DNA of 64,000 bases from Amborella trichopoda. Taxonomy: Eukaryota > Streptophyta > Magnoliopsida > Amborellales > Amborellaceae. The notes under the pieces were generated by a model that had not been told where the DNA came from, did not search any database, and saw only the letters and a list, made by a program, of their open reading frames with translations. A program made the translations under genes and the position numbers. The stretch lies in NCBI RefSeq assembly GCF_000471905.2, contig NW_006500065.1:3464154-3528153 (forward strand), read 5' to 3'. Below, in pieces: positions 11,733 to 22,745 of the stretch (within the stretch, counting starts at the first letter, position 1; every line of letters begins with the position of its first letter).

Positions 11733-12150
11733 CTTTTTTTTGACAATATTACTTAATTTTATTCGTCAAAGTGAATTACAAATGCTCAATCAAATATAAC
11801 ATCTGACACTCGCAAGCTCTCCAATGAAGCACCCCTCTTAGCTAAGCCTTTCGGGACATTGTTTGGCTCTCTATAAATATGTCTAAAGGAAACTTCCGAA
11901 TGCTCACAACACCCCATTATCTGCATCCAAATCCTCTTAGCCTCCAAGGTGGCTTGACTACCTTATTGCACCACTTAATCTCCTTCAACATAGCAAAATC
12001 CTCCACATTGTCCATGCCAAACCAAGCGCAAACCTTGTAAAAGAGCTTGAAGTTGCGCTAGGTCTGTTGTAGCAGTACCACACAGGCCTGCATAACAAAC
12101 AAATTACAGCTCCACTAGAATTCCCAAGTACTCCACTAAAACCAGCCGAC

Positions 12151-12158
12151 CTTGGATT
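12151..12158. repeat. Target site duplication, left
   Basis: CTTGGATT, matching CTTAGATT at 12567-12574 in 7 of 8 positions. The 8 bp size is the hAT signature. Confidence 0.8.
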
Positions 12159-12566
12159 TAGGGGTGGCAAAGGGGCATATCAGGTCTCGGTCCGAACCCG
12201 AGTCTGATCGGACCTGAAGTTATCATACGCGAGCCCAGACTTGACCAAACCCGATTGGACCCGAACCCAACCTGATACGATTGGAGCTGACTAAACATTC
12301 CAGAAATATATATACTTAAATATATTTGAATATTTTGTTAAATATATACATGTATCATTTAAATAAAACATAGAGTTATATTTTTTATATATTATTTAAT
12401 TATATATATTAAATATTGTATTTAGGTCGGGTCCGGGTCAGGTCTGCATGGACCCCGACCTCGACCTGACCCACCGGATCCAATTTTTAGAGCCATACCC
12501 AGACCCGGGTCGGATCCGGTCATTAGGTCATAGGTCAGGTCAGATCTAGGTCCATTGCCACCCCTG
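12159..12566. mobile_element. hAT-type MITE, 408 bp
   Basis: Terminal inverted repeats are TAGGGGTGGCAA at the left and TTGCCACCCCTG at the right, and 8 bp target duplications flank both. This is the hAT terminal pattern. Inner ends are rich in GGTC/GACC words and partly mirror each other. The centre (about 12300-12420) is AT-rich. There is no transposase, so it would have needed a hAT enzyme supplied elsewhere. It lies in the L1 remnant, so it is younger than that LINE. Confidence 0.85.
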
Positions 12567-12574
12567 CTTAGATT
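12567..12574. repeat. Target site duplication, right
   Basis: CTTAGATT, the partner of 12151-12158. Confidence 0.8.
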
Positions 12575-12878
12575 GCCATAAGTGCTCCATTCAAAATTTA
12601 AGTTCACACACCCAAATTGGATAAGGTGTGCACTCTTCTCAATCTGTTTACTAATCAGAGCAGGTATTATAATAAGAGACAAATGCAAATTCGACAAAGA
12701 TGCTGTAATTAATGTAATCTCCACCAACCCACCCCCCCTCCCATCCTCCTCACTGATAAATATTTTGTTCTCCACAGCTCTAGTTTGACCTGAAACCTTT
12801 TCAAGATAAGGTATGGACCTGCTTTAGGAAATCTAATTGAGTCCCAAATACTTAATTGGACCTCAAGCTTAATGGTCA

Positions 12879-13210
12879 TGCAAATAAAAATTTTGAAATT
12901 TTAATTTTTGTTTATATTTTCTAAATTTTTGTTCGGTTTCTAGTTTAGTTTAGGGTTATTCTTATCTTTTTTTTTAGTTATAGAGATTTAAAGGATAGAA
13001 TTGGAAGTTTAGTTCTTTTTTAAAAAAGATAGATATGGATAGGGATTAGCATGGTTGAGTTGGTTAGGATATGTTAGACTTGTTTTTAAGAGATAAAGGA
13101 GAGATAATTTTTTTATTTATTTATTATTTATTTTAGTTTGTATTTAAAGAGAAGATGTCCCTTCTTTGTAGAGATGGTTTTTTGGTTTTTTATTATTTCC
13201 CCTTGCAACA
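12879..13210 (+). repeat. TRIM-like 5' LTR
   Basis: 332 bp, TG at 12879 and CA at 13209-13210, immediately upstream of a primer site. Very T-rich on the + strand. Confidence 0.75.
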
Positions 13211-13212
13211 AT

Positions 13213-13224
13213 TGGTATCAGAGC
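13213..13224 (+). promoter_or_regulatory. tRNA-Met primer-binding site (TRIM-like)
   Basis: TGGTATCAGAGC, an exact match to the usual plant initiator tRNA-Met complement, two bases after the LTR end. Confidence 0.85.
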
Positions 13225-13720
13225 TTTGAGAACAACAATCATACATTATATGGAGATTTTGAATCAATTTGATCAAATATTTGAGCGATTGAATCAATAA
13301 TTTGATAGACACATGGAAGACCTTCATTGAGTAATACAACAATATCTATCAGATCGACTTAATATATTACAACAAGAGGAACACATACATGAAGAAGTAG
13401 ATCTCAATGCACAAGATGATGTCAATAACCCAAAAGCATAAGAAATTTTGAAAATCATTGTTGAAGAAGAAGATATGTATGATGCAGTAGGAGAAATCCA
13501 ACCTTGTAAGCCTGAAGGAAAAATCAAGATTCAGTTTAGTATTCCAGAGCTTGATATCTCTAAGTTTCACCACAAATTGTCTTTGAGCAATTGTTTATTT
13601 GAAGAAAGAAAAGTATATAAAAGAATATTGAAACTGCATCATCAACTTTTGAGAGGGCTTCAAAAATATTTGAATTCGATAAGCTCGAGGTCGAGCTTTT
13701 TTCCAACCTGAGGAGAATGA
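13225..13720 (+). pseudogene. Short internal remnant of TRIM-like element
   Basis: Holds an open stretch at 13448-13711. Its left part is coiled and charged (IFERLN, FDRHMEDLH near 13275-13330), resembling the start of a gypsy gag. The right part ends in words similar to a gypsy pol tail. This supports descent from a larger gypsy element. It is far too short for a full gag and is inert. Confidence 0.5.
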
Positions 13721-14049
13721 TGCAAATAAAAATTCGAGATTTTTAATTTTTAATTTTATGTTTTCTAAATTTTAGAAAAGGTGTTATTTGGATTTTTAGT
13801 TTTCTTTAGGTTTATTCTTGTTTTGTTTAGTTGTAGGGATTTAAGGGATATAATTGAAAATTTAATTTTTCTTTAAAAAGATCGATATAGATAGGGATTA
13901 GTATGGTTGGGTTGGTTAAGATATGCTAGATTTATTTAAGAGATAAGGAGAGATACGATTCAGTTTTCTATTTTTATTTTATTTTATTTATTATTCCTTT
14001 TAGTTTGTTCTTAAAAGGAAGATGTATATTCTTTGTAGAGATGGTTTTA
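13721..14049 (+). repeat. TRIM-like 3' LTR
   Basis: Starts TGCAAATAAAAATT and follows the first LTR collinearly to about CTTTGTAGAGATGG near 14044. Beyond that the copies do not match, so the end is approximate. Confidence 0.65.
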
Positions 14050-15029
14050 GAAAATAAAGAAAGAATTTGATCTTGTGAAAAGACCTTGAGGTTGACTCCC
14101 TTGTAGAACCAAAGAAAGGATATAATTTCTCAAACTTCTAAATTTTATTTTCAAGCATTGTAATTCAAGGCATTTAATCATATTGAATATTTGGAAAGTT
14201 CGAGATTCAAGGAGGTCTGGATATTCAAAGAAAGCATGTATAAAAAATCTATACAAGAGATATGAAAGTGTGAAGTATTTTTCATATTTTTATTATTTGA
14301 TGGGATTAGGTTTAAGAAGCTGAAGGATTAGATTCTAGCACATTTTTTTGAATCATGATGGTTGATCTAAAGATTGTATGACTCATATTTCTCACCCCAT
14401 AGGTCTCCTATGATCAATGGTTTAGATTTAATCTTCGTAAGGTTTGCCAACCCTAAGAAACTCTAACCCTTGGAAAAATCTATAAATATGGGCCCTCTTC
14501 TCTCATTCAACACACACCTCTAATCTCTCTCTCTATGTGTGGCACGTCACTCTCTCTCCCTTCTCTTTCTAAGATCTCTCCCTTCCCTTATATTAATTAA
14601 AGGTTAAGAGAAGGGATATATGCCCCTACCACTACACGTTAAGGTCTAGGCTTTGCTCCATATCGTTCCATTGTTCTCATATATGTTTAAGAGTAGTAGC
14701 CTAGGCTTTCCCAAACTTTAAATATTTGAGATAGACCATTGATCCAGTGCGCCATTGGAGGAAGAGACTTGGAGTAGGGTGTGAAAAGTCCAATTGAGGT
14801 AATCTTCTGACATCTTGCTCTATGGAATGCAGTCATATAATTTATTGTGCTCATTACATTATGTGGTTTTTGCTTATTGAATAAATGATGTTTTGACTAG
14901 TGGCAGTAAGTGAGAATCTTTTTTGGTTATTTATTTGTTTGAGTTGAGTTTATTTAATTGTAATTGGACATTTGCAAGTGCTCTAGTTAGTATAAAAGAG
15001 AAAAATTAAAAACCGCATATTCCTTGCTA
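14050..15029. other. Unassigned non-coding DNA with a TATA-like site
   Basis: No gene seen. TATAAATA at about 14480-14487 is followed about 30 bases later by CATTCAACACACACC and a CT-rich leader-like run to about 14590, the layout of a plant promoter or LTR transcription start. No matching second copy was found in the window, so I cannot say that it is an LTR. Confidence 0.4.
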
Positions 15030-17082
15030 GTTCACCTTGAAATCTTAAGAGGCCCACCTAGGCTACCTTCACTTGACTTTTTGGCAGACCTCCCTACTTG
15101 GGACATGGAGTTGAGCCTAGTGGAGTTAATCAAAGCATCCTCTAAAGTTGATCCAATAGTCAATACAAAATAAGTGAAGAACCTAGATTTGACCATTCCC
15201 AAAGATTTAGCATCTCCGCGACAGTTGAAAGAAATCGAATCCTTAGAGATTCTACGGGGACCACCAAGTCTGCTCTTACCAGATTTCCTGGATGATCCAC
15301 CGATATGGGATGAAGAACCCCAAGAAGAGAACAGGGGTAAGGGCATGACTCCATTGATTGCAACACCTCATATTCAAGAAGAACTACCCTACAAAAAAGA
15401 AAGAATCAATGAAAATCCAATAGGAGCAATCCCATCTACGAACTTGATAGGGATCGCCCCATCTGATGAAAACATTGTAGAAGTTGTCCCATCCAATGTG
15501 TCAATGGGGCCAGTCGCAAGCTATAACGAAAACATAATTGAGGCAGTCCCATCCAACATACTGATATGGACGGTCTCATCCAATGAAGAAGACCCTATGG
15601 GGCAAGTCCCACCAAACTACTTAATAGAGGCACCTTCATTCAATAATGAAAATATAGTAGGGAAATCAGTGAGGCCCACAACTTATTTGACGACTCCCAA
15701 CATGCCACAAGATCATCATCTCCCCCAGGGCGACATAAATTTCTTAATGAAAAATATTGTCAAAAAGGAGTAGGGTGATCGCTTGCTCCTCCCTCTCAAA
15801 TAAGCCAAGTGGAGCATTTACACTTTGTTTAGGTACCGTACTCCACAACATTAATAGCCTAAGGATTCATAAAATAAAGAAAAATAAAGGAAAAAAAAAT
15901 GAAAAGATCCAGTGAAGCAATTCAAGGAGGAAAAATTCAATAGAAATTCAATAACTACGGTCAAGGAGTGTGGGATATCAACCAGGTCTAAGAAAAATTC
16001 AAGGAAAACCAAGATTAAAACCTCCCCACCACCTAAAGGCATCTACTAGTTGAAATACAAAGGAGTGGTGGTGGAGTAATGAAATTGGAAGTCCAAGGAG
16101 ATTTTGAGTACTCAAGGAATCTCATATTATCCAAGACATTGTTTTCTTAGAAACTTCAGAAAATTCTCCCTAGAGTTGTGACACAAGAGCCAGGATTGCA
16201 AGATGAAAGAGTACTCGATAATTTCTCGTCTTGAATGTCCCAAATAGAGGCTAGGACAGCACGTACTTGGAGAAAAATTTTTTTTATTAGGCAAGCCTAC
16301 ATGGTAGCATGAGCCTAAATTGTTTACCAACCTGTTTCTCAAAATTCTCTTTCTTTTCAAAATTTTCCCTTGTGTTTGTCAAAGTTTTAAAATCGTAGTT
16401 TATTGTTAAAATCCTATGCCCATGCACCTGGATTTCAAAAATCTTTCTCTCTATTTTCAAAATTTGTAAAACTCTTTCTCCAAATAGGAGTTGGACAACC
16501 CATACATGATGTTAACGTGTTTCCACCTTCTTTAAAAAGTACTTAAAGCATGGACTAATATCTTTAGAGAAACCCATTTTTAGGAGAAACATCTCATAGT
16601 GTCCCAAAACTATAGCCTGAACATGTGTCCTTCAAAATTTAGAATCAAAAGGAGAAAAGAAGTTCAGTTAGCCAGAAATTCACCGCCAATATTTCTTCTA
16701 AAAAAAAAAAATCCCTATTCAATTGAAAAATAGGCCCAAAAACAAAAGGTCTAAAGCCAAAAATTACTACATTGGTGTCCTAGGTAGAACTGGGATGACC
16801 TCAGCAAGGAAAAGTTACCGGCAATAGAGATAGAACGATTCTTGCTAATTATCACTTTGAATCCTAATTGACAGAGACTTCTCAATGTCACTACCTCAAA
16901 TAAAGCAGTGTTAGTTCGCAGGGCTAGTTCGATATCTTACGGTTAAAAAATATTCATCAATGTACTGTCGTCCCAGAGGGTATTGGTCATTCAAGTGGAT
17001 GACCTTGCAATTTCCTTCCACCTTGTCTGAGGTGTCTACTCCATTCATCGGGTGTCTCGGATGAATTCCAAAAAGGGACAAC
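15030..17082 (+). other. Degraded, probably retroelement-derived region
   Basis: About 2 kb with one long open frame (15174-15773) and several short ones. The right end (about 16960-17082) ends in a purine-rich stretch, AAAAAGGGACA, directly before an LTR starting TGTAGATACC. This is the layout of the end of a gypsy internal region. No pol domain is recognisable in it. Confidence 0.4.
15174..15773 (+). CDS. Unrecognised open frame with four 20-residue repeats
   Basis: Open for 199 codons. It follows a stop codon directly and begins with GTG; the first in-frame ATG is residue 58, so this is probably an exon or fragment of something longer. I do not recognise the family. The N-terminal 50 residues are acidic and proline-rich. 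Residues 79-158 are four tandem 20-residue repeats of the type ENIVEVVPSNVSMGPVASYN, with variable positions after PSN. The C-terminus is basic (IVKKE). There are no membrane segments or catalytic motifs. Its place between gypsy remnants suggests part of a retroelement linker or gag, but that is inference. Confidence 0.35.
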   Translation: MKNLDLTIPKDLASPRQLKEIESLEILRGPPSLLLPDFLDDPPIWDEEPQEENRGKGMTPLIATPHIQEELPYKKERINENPIGAIPSTNLIGIAPSDENIVEVVPSNVSMGPVASYNENIIEAVPSNILIWTVSSNEEDPMGQVPPNYLIEAPSFNNENIVGKSVRPTTYLTTPNMPQDHHLPQGDINFLMKNIVKKE

Positions 17083-18093
17083 TGTAGATACCCCCCTCAA
17101 AATTCTAGCTAAGGGAATTCCTTGACATGTTGATTGTGAACCCTAATGGTCACACAAACCCTAGTAAGGCATAGTGTGCTTAGACACAGTTTAGCTGTCC
17201 CAAAATCATATAAAACCAATCCCAAGCCATAGTAGATCTCAAGAGCTCTCCAACAGTCCAAGAATCACTCAAGTCGGACCTACCGTTGAAACGTTAGAGC
17301 CTGAGGAACCTGTCCTGTCAAAATGATAAAAATGCCCTTAGGCTGGACATACATTGTGGCACAAGGCCCGGCGAGTCGTGCCACACAATAGGCCGCATGT
17401 TGCGCCGCTCGATGCGCCTAAGACATCCAAATCCTCTTTTGATTAGAACTCCTAAGTTGGTTTTAGTCCAGAATATTCTGAAAAAATCTTAAAATTACCT
17501 TATTCCTAATCAAATTAGAAATAGGAGATTAGATCAATTAATTTCAAGTCTAACCCTAGCTAAAGCTTGTAAATACCCATTCAACTTTCTTAGAAAAATC
17601 ATCCAAACATAGTCTAAAAATCCTTAAGAAATTCCCTAGAAATATTAAATAATTCTCAAGAAATTCCAAAAAAATTAGAAAAATACCTAGAAAATTAGGA
17701 AAAAACCCTAGGAAATTAGGAACTTCGTCCAAAATACCTAAGAAAATAGAAAAAAATCCTAAAACCCCTAGAAAATTAAGGAAAACCTCTAGAAAATTAT
17801 AGAAAATTCCTAGAAAACTTAAGATAGAGGCCCTAAGTGCAGATCCTCTCAAAATTTCTCTAAGTCAAATTCTTAGAAACAATCTCTCCTAGATCCAACC
17901 ATCTCACGGTCCTGACACATGCGTCAACTACGGGTTCCAAATATGTTCTCTCTCTCTCTCCCTCTCTCTTTCTCTCTTTTATTTATTTATTTATTGTTTT
18001 AACTTTTCAATTTTATTTTTCTGGTTGTTTCTTGATTTTTTAGATATAGTTAGAACTAAAGCTTTTGAAGGTGTAATAAATGGATTCTAAAGC
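17083..18093 (+). repeat. Gypsy LTR, family X
   Basis: Begins TGTAGATACCCCCC after a purine-rich tract and is followed at 18094 by TGGCGCTACCAG, which resembles the TGGCGCC-type primer site used by plant gypsy elements. The 17240-17300 segment (CAGTCCAAGAAT...TCGGACCTAC) is related to 43620-43670. Both then run into an A-rich stretch of CCTAGAAAATTAGG-like words and a CT-rich tract. The repeat at 43579-45452 is therefore a relative. The last bases before the primer site are not a clear CA, so the end is approximate. Confidence 0.55.
17580..17825. repeat. A-rich CCTAGAAAATTAGGAA short-period repeats
   Basis: About a dozen irregular units of 18-30 bp made of CCTAGAAAATTAGGAAAA-like words. The same type of sequence occurs in the related LTR at 43800-44100 and 44570-44870. 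The leucine/phenylalanine-rich minus-strand frame here is a by-product of the repeat. Confidence 0.65.
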
Positions 18094-19460
18094 TGGCGCT
18101 ACCAGTTGGTTTAGAGGAAAACTGGATCTGCAAAGATCTGCGATGCCTCTAAACCTATAATTTGAGCGACCCCACTCGCTATTGATTTTAAAAATTTAAC
18201 TCATTGTGCAAGGATTTGAGTTGATCTCACTCAGAGATCGACACAAATTTGAATATAAACATTGAGTGATCGTGTCAGCAATGCGGGTTGTGCTGATTAA
18301 TTTTATGAATTTTTCCCAATTTTTGTGTTTTTGAGATTTTTTGGAAGATTTGATCCCCACATATTACGGTTCAATGATACAGAACAATTTCTTCCTAAAA
18401 TTAGGATATTTGGGAGTATCTCAAGAATCTTCCAACTCTAGACTATGATTTGGGATGTAGACTGTAGTTTGATGTTACTATGGTCTATGAAGCTAGTGTG
18501 GTCTCTAGAGTGTCAATAATTCCAAATTTATAGGGGATGTCTACAATTGCCCTTTTTCAATGCTCCAAAGGAAAGGTGAGTAGTAAAGAAGTAGACACCA
18601 GTGACGAGGGAAATTTGAATTCTTAGAACCATATGGTCAGAGGGTAGTTGTTCCATCAGGGCCATCAGTATATCGATTGCCATTCTACTTAAGATTTTGC
18701 AGCTTGGGTATCTTTCCCCATGTTTACAATCTAGGCATCTTTTGGATGCTTTCGGTAGAGGACGTGTTGGGGCTTGTTGTATGGGTCCCTCCATGCCCCT
18801 GATTCTAGGTTTTAATGTAAGAAATGAAACATGAAATATGAATATAGCTTTACCTCATAGTTTCCAACCCTTTTTGGCACCTAAGTTTCTTATAAGGCTA
18901 CAAGTTTTAGATTAAAAAAGGTCTTTAATTTCATTAAGAAGGTTTAGGGATTTTTAAGATTTCGAAGGGTGGATTCTATTTTTTGGGGGGGGGCATTCTC
19001 TTCCTGATACATTCTTGATCGACTTCTGGTTTAGGCAATCCTCTTGGATTTCAAGTTTAGACTTCTTATGGAGATGAGACATTGTCATCATTTTCGGGGC
19101 CTGATCCAACTCCTTTATTTTCAAAAATATGTTTAAGAAATTTTGGAAATAAGGAATTTTTTTTGAAATAGATACTAATGTAGGGTTACAATTTAAACCC
19201 AAATAACAAAGGCTTTCAAAATGACAATTACAGTTTTAGAAACAACCAAATCATAGTTACTCCTAATCAAAATTAAGAAGCCAAGAATTAATCAATGGAA
19301 ATTATGAAATTGGAATAGAAATTATGAAATTTTGAAGAATGGAAGATTTTGAAAAATGAGTTAGTCAAAAGTTTAAAATCATATGACTAGTGCCAATGGC
19401 ATCAGACACTGACAGACCCTATCAACTGCATTAATGAGAAATTAATATTCGTTGACAATT
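18094..19460 (+). other. Gypsy leader after family X LTR
   Basis: About 1.4 kb downstream of a primer-site-like sequence. No domain is found in either strand. The 88-residue frame (18528-18794, minus) has no recognisable family. It ends where LTR A of the next element starts, so it looks like a leader cut by a later insertion. Confidence 0.4.
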
Positions 19461-20713
19461 TGTTTGAAGACATTTTTCAGCACCTTGATCCCTGATGCGG
19501 AATAAAAAGAGAATCCGGTCAATAAAGCCTTGACATACAATAGAATTCTCGACAATCTTAGAATTGCCTCAGAACAAGTTAGAATGTTCTTAAGCACTTC
19601 AAAAGGCCACCTGCTAAGTTTTTTTAAGCACCCTAAAACGAACCCAATAACTAGAGCTCTATTTTTAGTCCATTGGATCCGATACCGTTGAAAACCCATA
19701 TAGGTCAAGTTTCGCCTTAATCAGGCACTCCAGGACAAAGATATCGGTAAAAGACCAAAAAGGGATAAGTCGCACACTATTCTCTTGCGCCCTCCTTGCA
19801 CTAAATCACCATTAAAGGTGGTTGTTTTTATAATCTCGAGTAGTGATTTTCGGGGCTATATCTCATTTATCCCAAGTCTGATAGTGCTTAAATTTTGTTA
19901 GAATATTTGTCTCGTCAAAACGAGCGTTTTGATATGTGGCACGCCTCGTGACGACACCCGAGCAGGAAGAAAAGCTAGAGATAAGTTGTTGATCCGTGAA
20001 CAAAGTTGCAGGAAAATCAGCAGCGACATGCCTCACTCGAGCAGCCAAATTACCGCCCTTGCGCATTGGATTTACATAAGACTAGTTCTATCACGTGTGT
20101 AAGGTCCATGGCTACCATTCTTGCGAACCTCGTACATGATGAATGGTCGAATTTTACACACGAAGTCAATAAATTGACTACAAATTTTGACACCAAAATT
20201 TCAGATTTCGGCACCGAAATTTCAGATTTCGGCCAAAACTCCAAAGTTGGAAAATCTTCGTCCAGGCATAAAATCGAGCTTCATTTGTTGCAATGCGGCC
20301 GTGACGGCATGGTCACTGTGATCTAACGAAAAAATCATAGAAAAACATCAAGAAACAAGCACACTATCGATCCAAAGTTTTCAAGATTCATCCAAATTCC
20401 AAGTCGCATGATCGTGGCTGAAAAACACGATTCATGGCTCAAAGTTGGTATCAAGTCGATCGCCATGCCGAGACCTACAAGAAAACAATCATCTTTCGAT
20501 CAAATGGGCACCAGAGCAACCTCGGACCATCTATGCAAGATCATGTACGTTCTAGGGCAGCAATAGGGGTTGTTTTGGAATTCCATGAATTGTTAGGCAG
20601 AGGCAAAATAGTCATTTTGCACCCATTTTTAGATTTTATTTTAATTCAAAACAATTGTAATTATTATCAATTGAGATAGTTTTTGAGCATCCACCCATGT
20701 TTGGGCCCAATTC

Positions 20714-20721
20714 TATAAATA
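20714..20721 (+). promoter_or_regulatory. TATA box in LTR A
   Basis: TATAAATA in the context CCCAATTCTATAAATACATG, conserved in LTR B at 34351 and weakly in LTR C near 48362. It probably set the transcription start at the U3/R border. Confidence 0.65.
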
Positions 20722-20829
20722 CATGCTAAACCTAATTGTAAAAGGCTCTTGGCTGGTTCTTCCCTGGCTGGCTTAATTTCCCCTCAGACTTTCAATTGAT
20801 CAATAACGTTTTGGCACCCTTAGGTAAGG

Positions 20830-21005
20830 TAATTTCCTCTCTCCTCCTCTCCTCTCTCTCTTTCTCTCTCCTCCTCTCATCTCTCTTTTTCTCTCTCCTT
20901 CTCTCTTCTCTCTCTTTGCTCCTCTCATCTGTCTCTCTCTCCTCTTCTCTCTTGCTTCCTTTCTCTTTTTCTTTCTTCTTCTTTTCTTGGCTTTTCTCTC
21001 TTTTT
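20830..21005. repeat. CT-rich low-complexity tract in LTR A
   Basis: Nearly pure pyrimidine on the + strand with CTCTCTCCTCCTCTC words. Open frames on both strands are compositional artefacts. Confidence 0.85.
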
Positions 21006-21775
21006 CTCTATGAACACACACGGCTGTGGCAGAGCCGTATTTGTGTGTCCCATTCTCTCTCTTTCTTCTTCTTCTTGATCTTTCTCTCTATTCCTCTCTG
21101 ACTGAATGTGCATGACGATGGCAGCGCCATGCACAAACCTCTTTCTCTCTATCTTCTTTTCTATCTCACACACACGACGATGGCAATGCCGTGTGTGTTT
21201 CTTCTCTTTCTTCTTCTCTATCTCGCACACACGGCGACAACAACACCATGTGCATTTTCTTCTCTCTCTTTTTCTCTGTCTCACACACATAGCGACTGCA
21301 ACGCTGTGTGCATTTTCTTCTCTATCTTCTTTTCTATCTTACACACATGGTGATGACAATGCCGTGTGAATTTTCTTCTCTCTTCTTCTCTACCTATCTC
21401 ACACACACGGCGATGGCAACACCGTATACATTTTCTTCTCTTTCTTCTTTTCTATCTGTCTCACACACACGGCAATGGAAATGCCGCGTGTGTTTTCGTC
21501 TCTTTCTTCTTCTCTATCTCGCACACATGACGATGGCAACACCGTGTGCGTTCTCTTCTCTCTTCTTCTCCATCTCACATACACAGCGATGGCAACGCTG
21601 TATATGTTTTCTTCTCTCTCTTCTTCTTCCTCTTATCCTTCTTTCCTTATTCTCTCTCTCTTCTTTCTCTCTATCTCTCTCTATCAGAACATGCACCACG
21701 ATGGCAACGTCGTGCACGAATCTCTCTTTTTGTTTTCTTCTCTCTAACACCCACGGTGGTGGCAGCGCCGTGTCT
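21005..21775. repeat. Hairpin-bearing 58-60 bp minisatellite (LTR A)
   Basis: About 12 units. Each has an imperfect inverted repeat of the type ACACGGCGATGGCAACGCC followed by GTGT, then a CT-rich spacer of about 35 bp. Starts are near 21010, 21108, 21170, 21228, 21286, 21342, 21403, 21463, 21523, 21582, 21690 and 21748. The stem changes between units but the pairing is often kept. Confidence 0.85.
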
Positions 21776-22480
21776 ACCTCTTTCCTCTCCTCTTTCCTTA
21801 TTCTTCTTCTTTCTTTCTTAATCTCTTTCTCTCTTTCCTTCTTTCTCCTCTAGCACTTTCTCAATTTCTCTCCTCACATTCCTTTGTCATCTCTTCTTTC
21901 CTTTCTTCTCTCTCTATTATCCTTTCTTCTTCTTCTTTCCTAAAACCCTCTTTCTCCCTCCCTGTCTTTCTTTCCTTCACTTTGATTTCTTTTCTCTCTC
22001 CTCTCCAATCGTGCATGACGAGGCTCATCATCGGGTATGACGTTCTCAGCCTTCCTTTATCTTTTGAAAATATGCGCATTGAGCAGAGCCTTAACCGGAG
22101 TGGTGGGCGGGGCCTCTATCCAAAATTTCCTTTTCCCATGTTGTGCACAGTGATGCTCATCGCTGCGCATGACTCGTCTTTCTCATTTCTATCTCTTCTT
22201 CTATCACGGATGGTGGAAGCCCATCATCGTTCATGTTCTCTCTTTTTCTCTCTCCATGTTCTCTCTCTCTTTTTCTCTCTCCTTTCTCCCTCTTCTTTCA
22301 CTCTCTTCCTTTCTCTCTCGTCCTTTCCCTTTTCTCTTCTCTTCTTTCTCTCTCTACTTTTCGTATCCCTTCTCTCTTCTTTCTCTCTTTCCCTCTCTTC
22401 TTTTTTTTCCCTTATCTCCCTCTTTCTTATTCTTCTTTCGCTTCGATTTGACCAGGGGACAAGTCTAGCACTGTCACGAT
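21776..22480. repeat. Second CT-rich tract of LTR A
   Basis: Long pyrimidine-rich sequence (21776-22005 and 22225-22440) broken by a unique stretch that includes CCCATGTTGTGCACAGTGATG. It is collinear with 35600-36290 in LTR B. Confidence 0.8.
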
Positions 22481-22745
22481 AGTCTCGTTGTCGAGCAGTA
22501 CTACCGCCGTGCCGATCTGAGTTACTGTGTCCGCCTTGCTGGCACGTCAAACTTGTCGTTGTGTCAGGCTGGTTGATGTTGGTGTTCTGTCGTCGAGTAA
22601 TATTGCCATCGTGCCGGTCACGTTACTGTGCCCGTCTTGTTACCACGTTAGGTCAATCATCGTACCAATCTAGCCACTGTGCTAGGCTAGTCACTCTGTC
22701 AAATGTCAAATGACATCGATGCTATGGTAACTCAACTTAAAGAAC

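Larger units (their letters stand above)
11733..12878 (-). mobile_element. L1-type LINE 3' remnant with RNase H
   Basis: Minus-strand remnant of a plant L1 LINE that carries a terminal RNase H. The 5' part (12580-12780) gives the end of the reverse transcriptase: FISEEDGRGGGLVEITLITA, then LSLIIIPALISKQIEK, where plant L1 proteins have a similar block ending in an aromatic-rich segment. The 3' part (11780-12170) gives RNase H: RSAGFSGVLGNSSGAVICL, then EVSFRHIYREPNNVPKGLAK. The end at about 11733 is an A-rich tail on the minus strand. A MITE (12159-12566) interrupts it. Between the two blocks the reading frame is lost and much expected sequence is missing, so it is a pseudogene. Confidence 0.75.
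12879..14049 (+). mobile_element. TRIM-like miniature LTR element (gypsy-derived)
   Basis: Two direct repeats of about 330 bp (12879-13210 and 13721-about 14049) both start TGCAAATAAAAATT and share landmarks such as AGATATGGATAGGGATTAG/AGATATAGATAGGGATTAG and CTTTGTAGAGATGGTTTT. Only about 510 bp separates them. The first repeat ends in CA and is followed after two bases by TGGTATCAGAGC, the tRNA-Met primer site. A purine-rich stretch (GAGGAGAATGA) precedes the second repeat. The short inner part has no complete retroviral protein and could not move by itself. The far end of the second repeat is poorly matched. Confidence 0.75.
19461..22705 (+). repeat. LTR A of element 1 (family Y)
   Basis: Starts TGTTTGAAGACATTTTTCAG, the same start as copies B (33553) and C (47063, slightly changed). 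U3-like sequence runs to a TATA box at 20714. Then follow a long CT-rich part, a hairpin minisatellite (about 21005-21770), and a segment with GTCGAGCAGTACTACC (about 22490), all shared in order with copy B. It is an unusually large LTR and is incomplete relative to B. Confidence 0.75.

Noticed and set aside
13213-13224. TGGTATCAGAGC as part of a tRNA gene
   Set aside because: Only the 3' acceptor complement is present, directly after an LTR. It is a primer-binding site. I found no full tRNA gene in the window.
17556-17852. Minus-strand frame rich in FLGIF/LNFLG
   Set aside because: It is a translation of short A-rich tandem repeats and so a compositional artefact.
18528-18794. 88-residue minus-strand frame as a host gene
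   Set aside because: No domain, no start context, and it sits in a gypsy leader between two LTRs.
20796-22482. Several long open frames on both strands (rich in S, L, F, or in R, K, E)
   Set aside because: They run through CT-rich and hairpin minisatellite DNA, overlap on both strands and have repetitive composition. They are artefacts of low complexity, not proteins.
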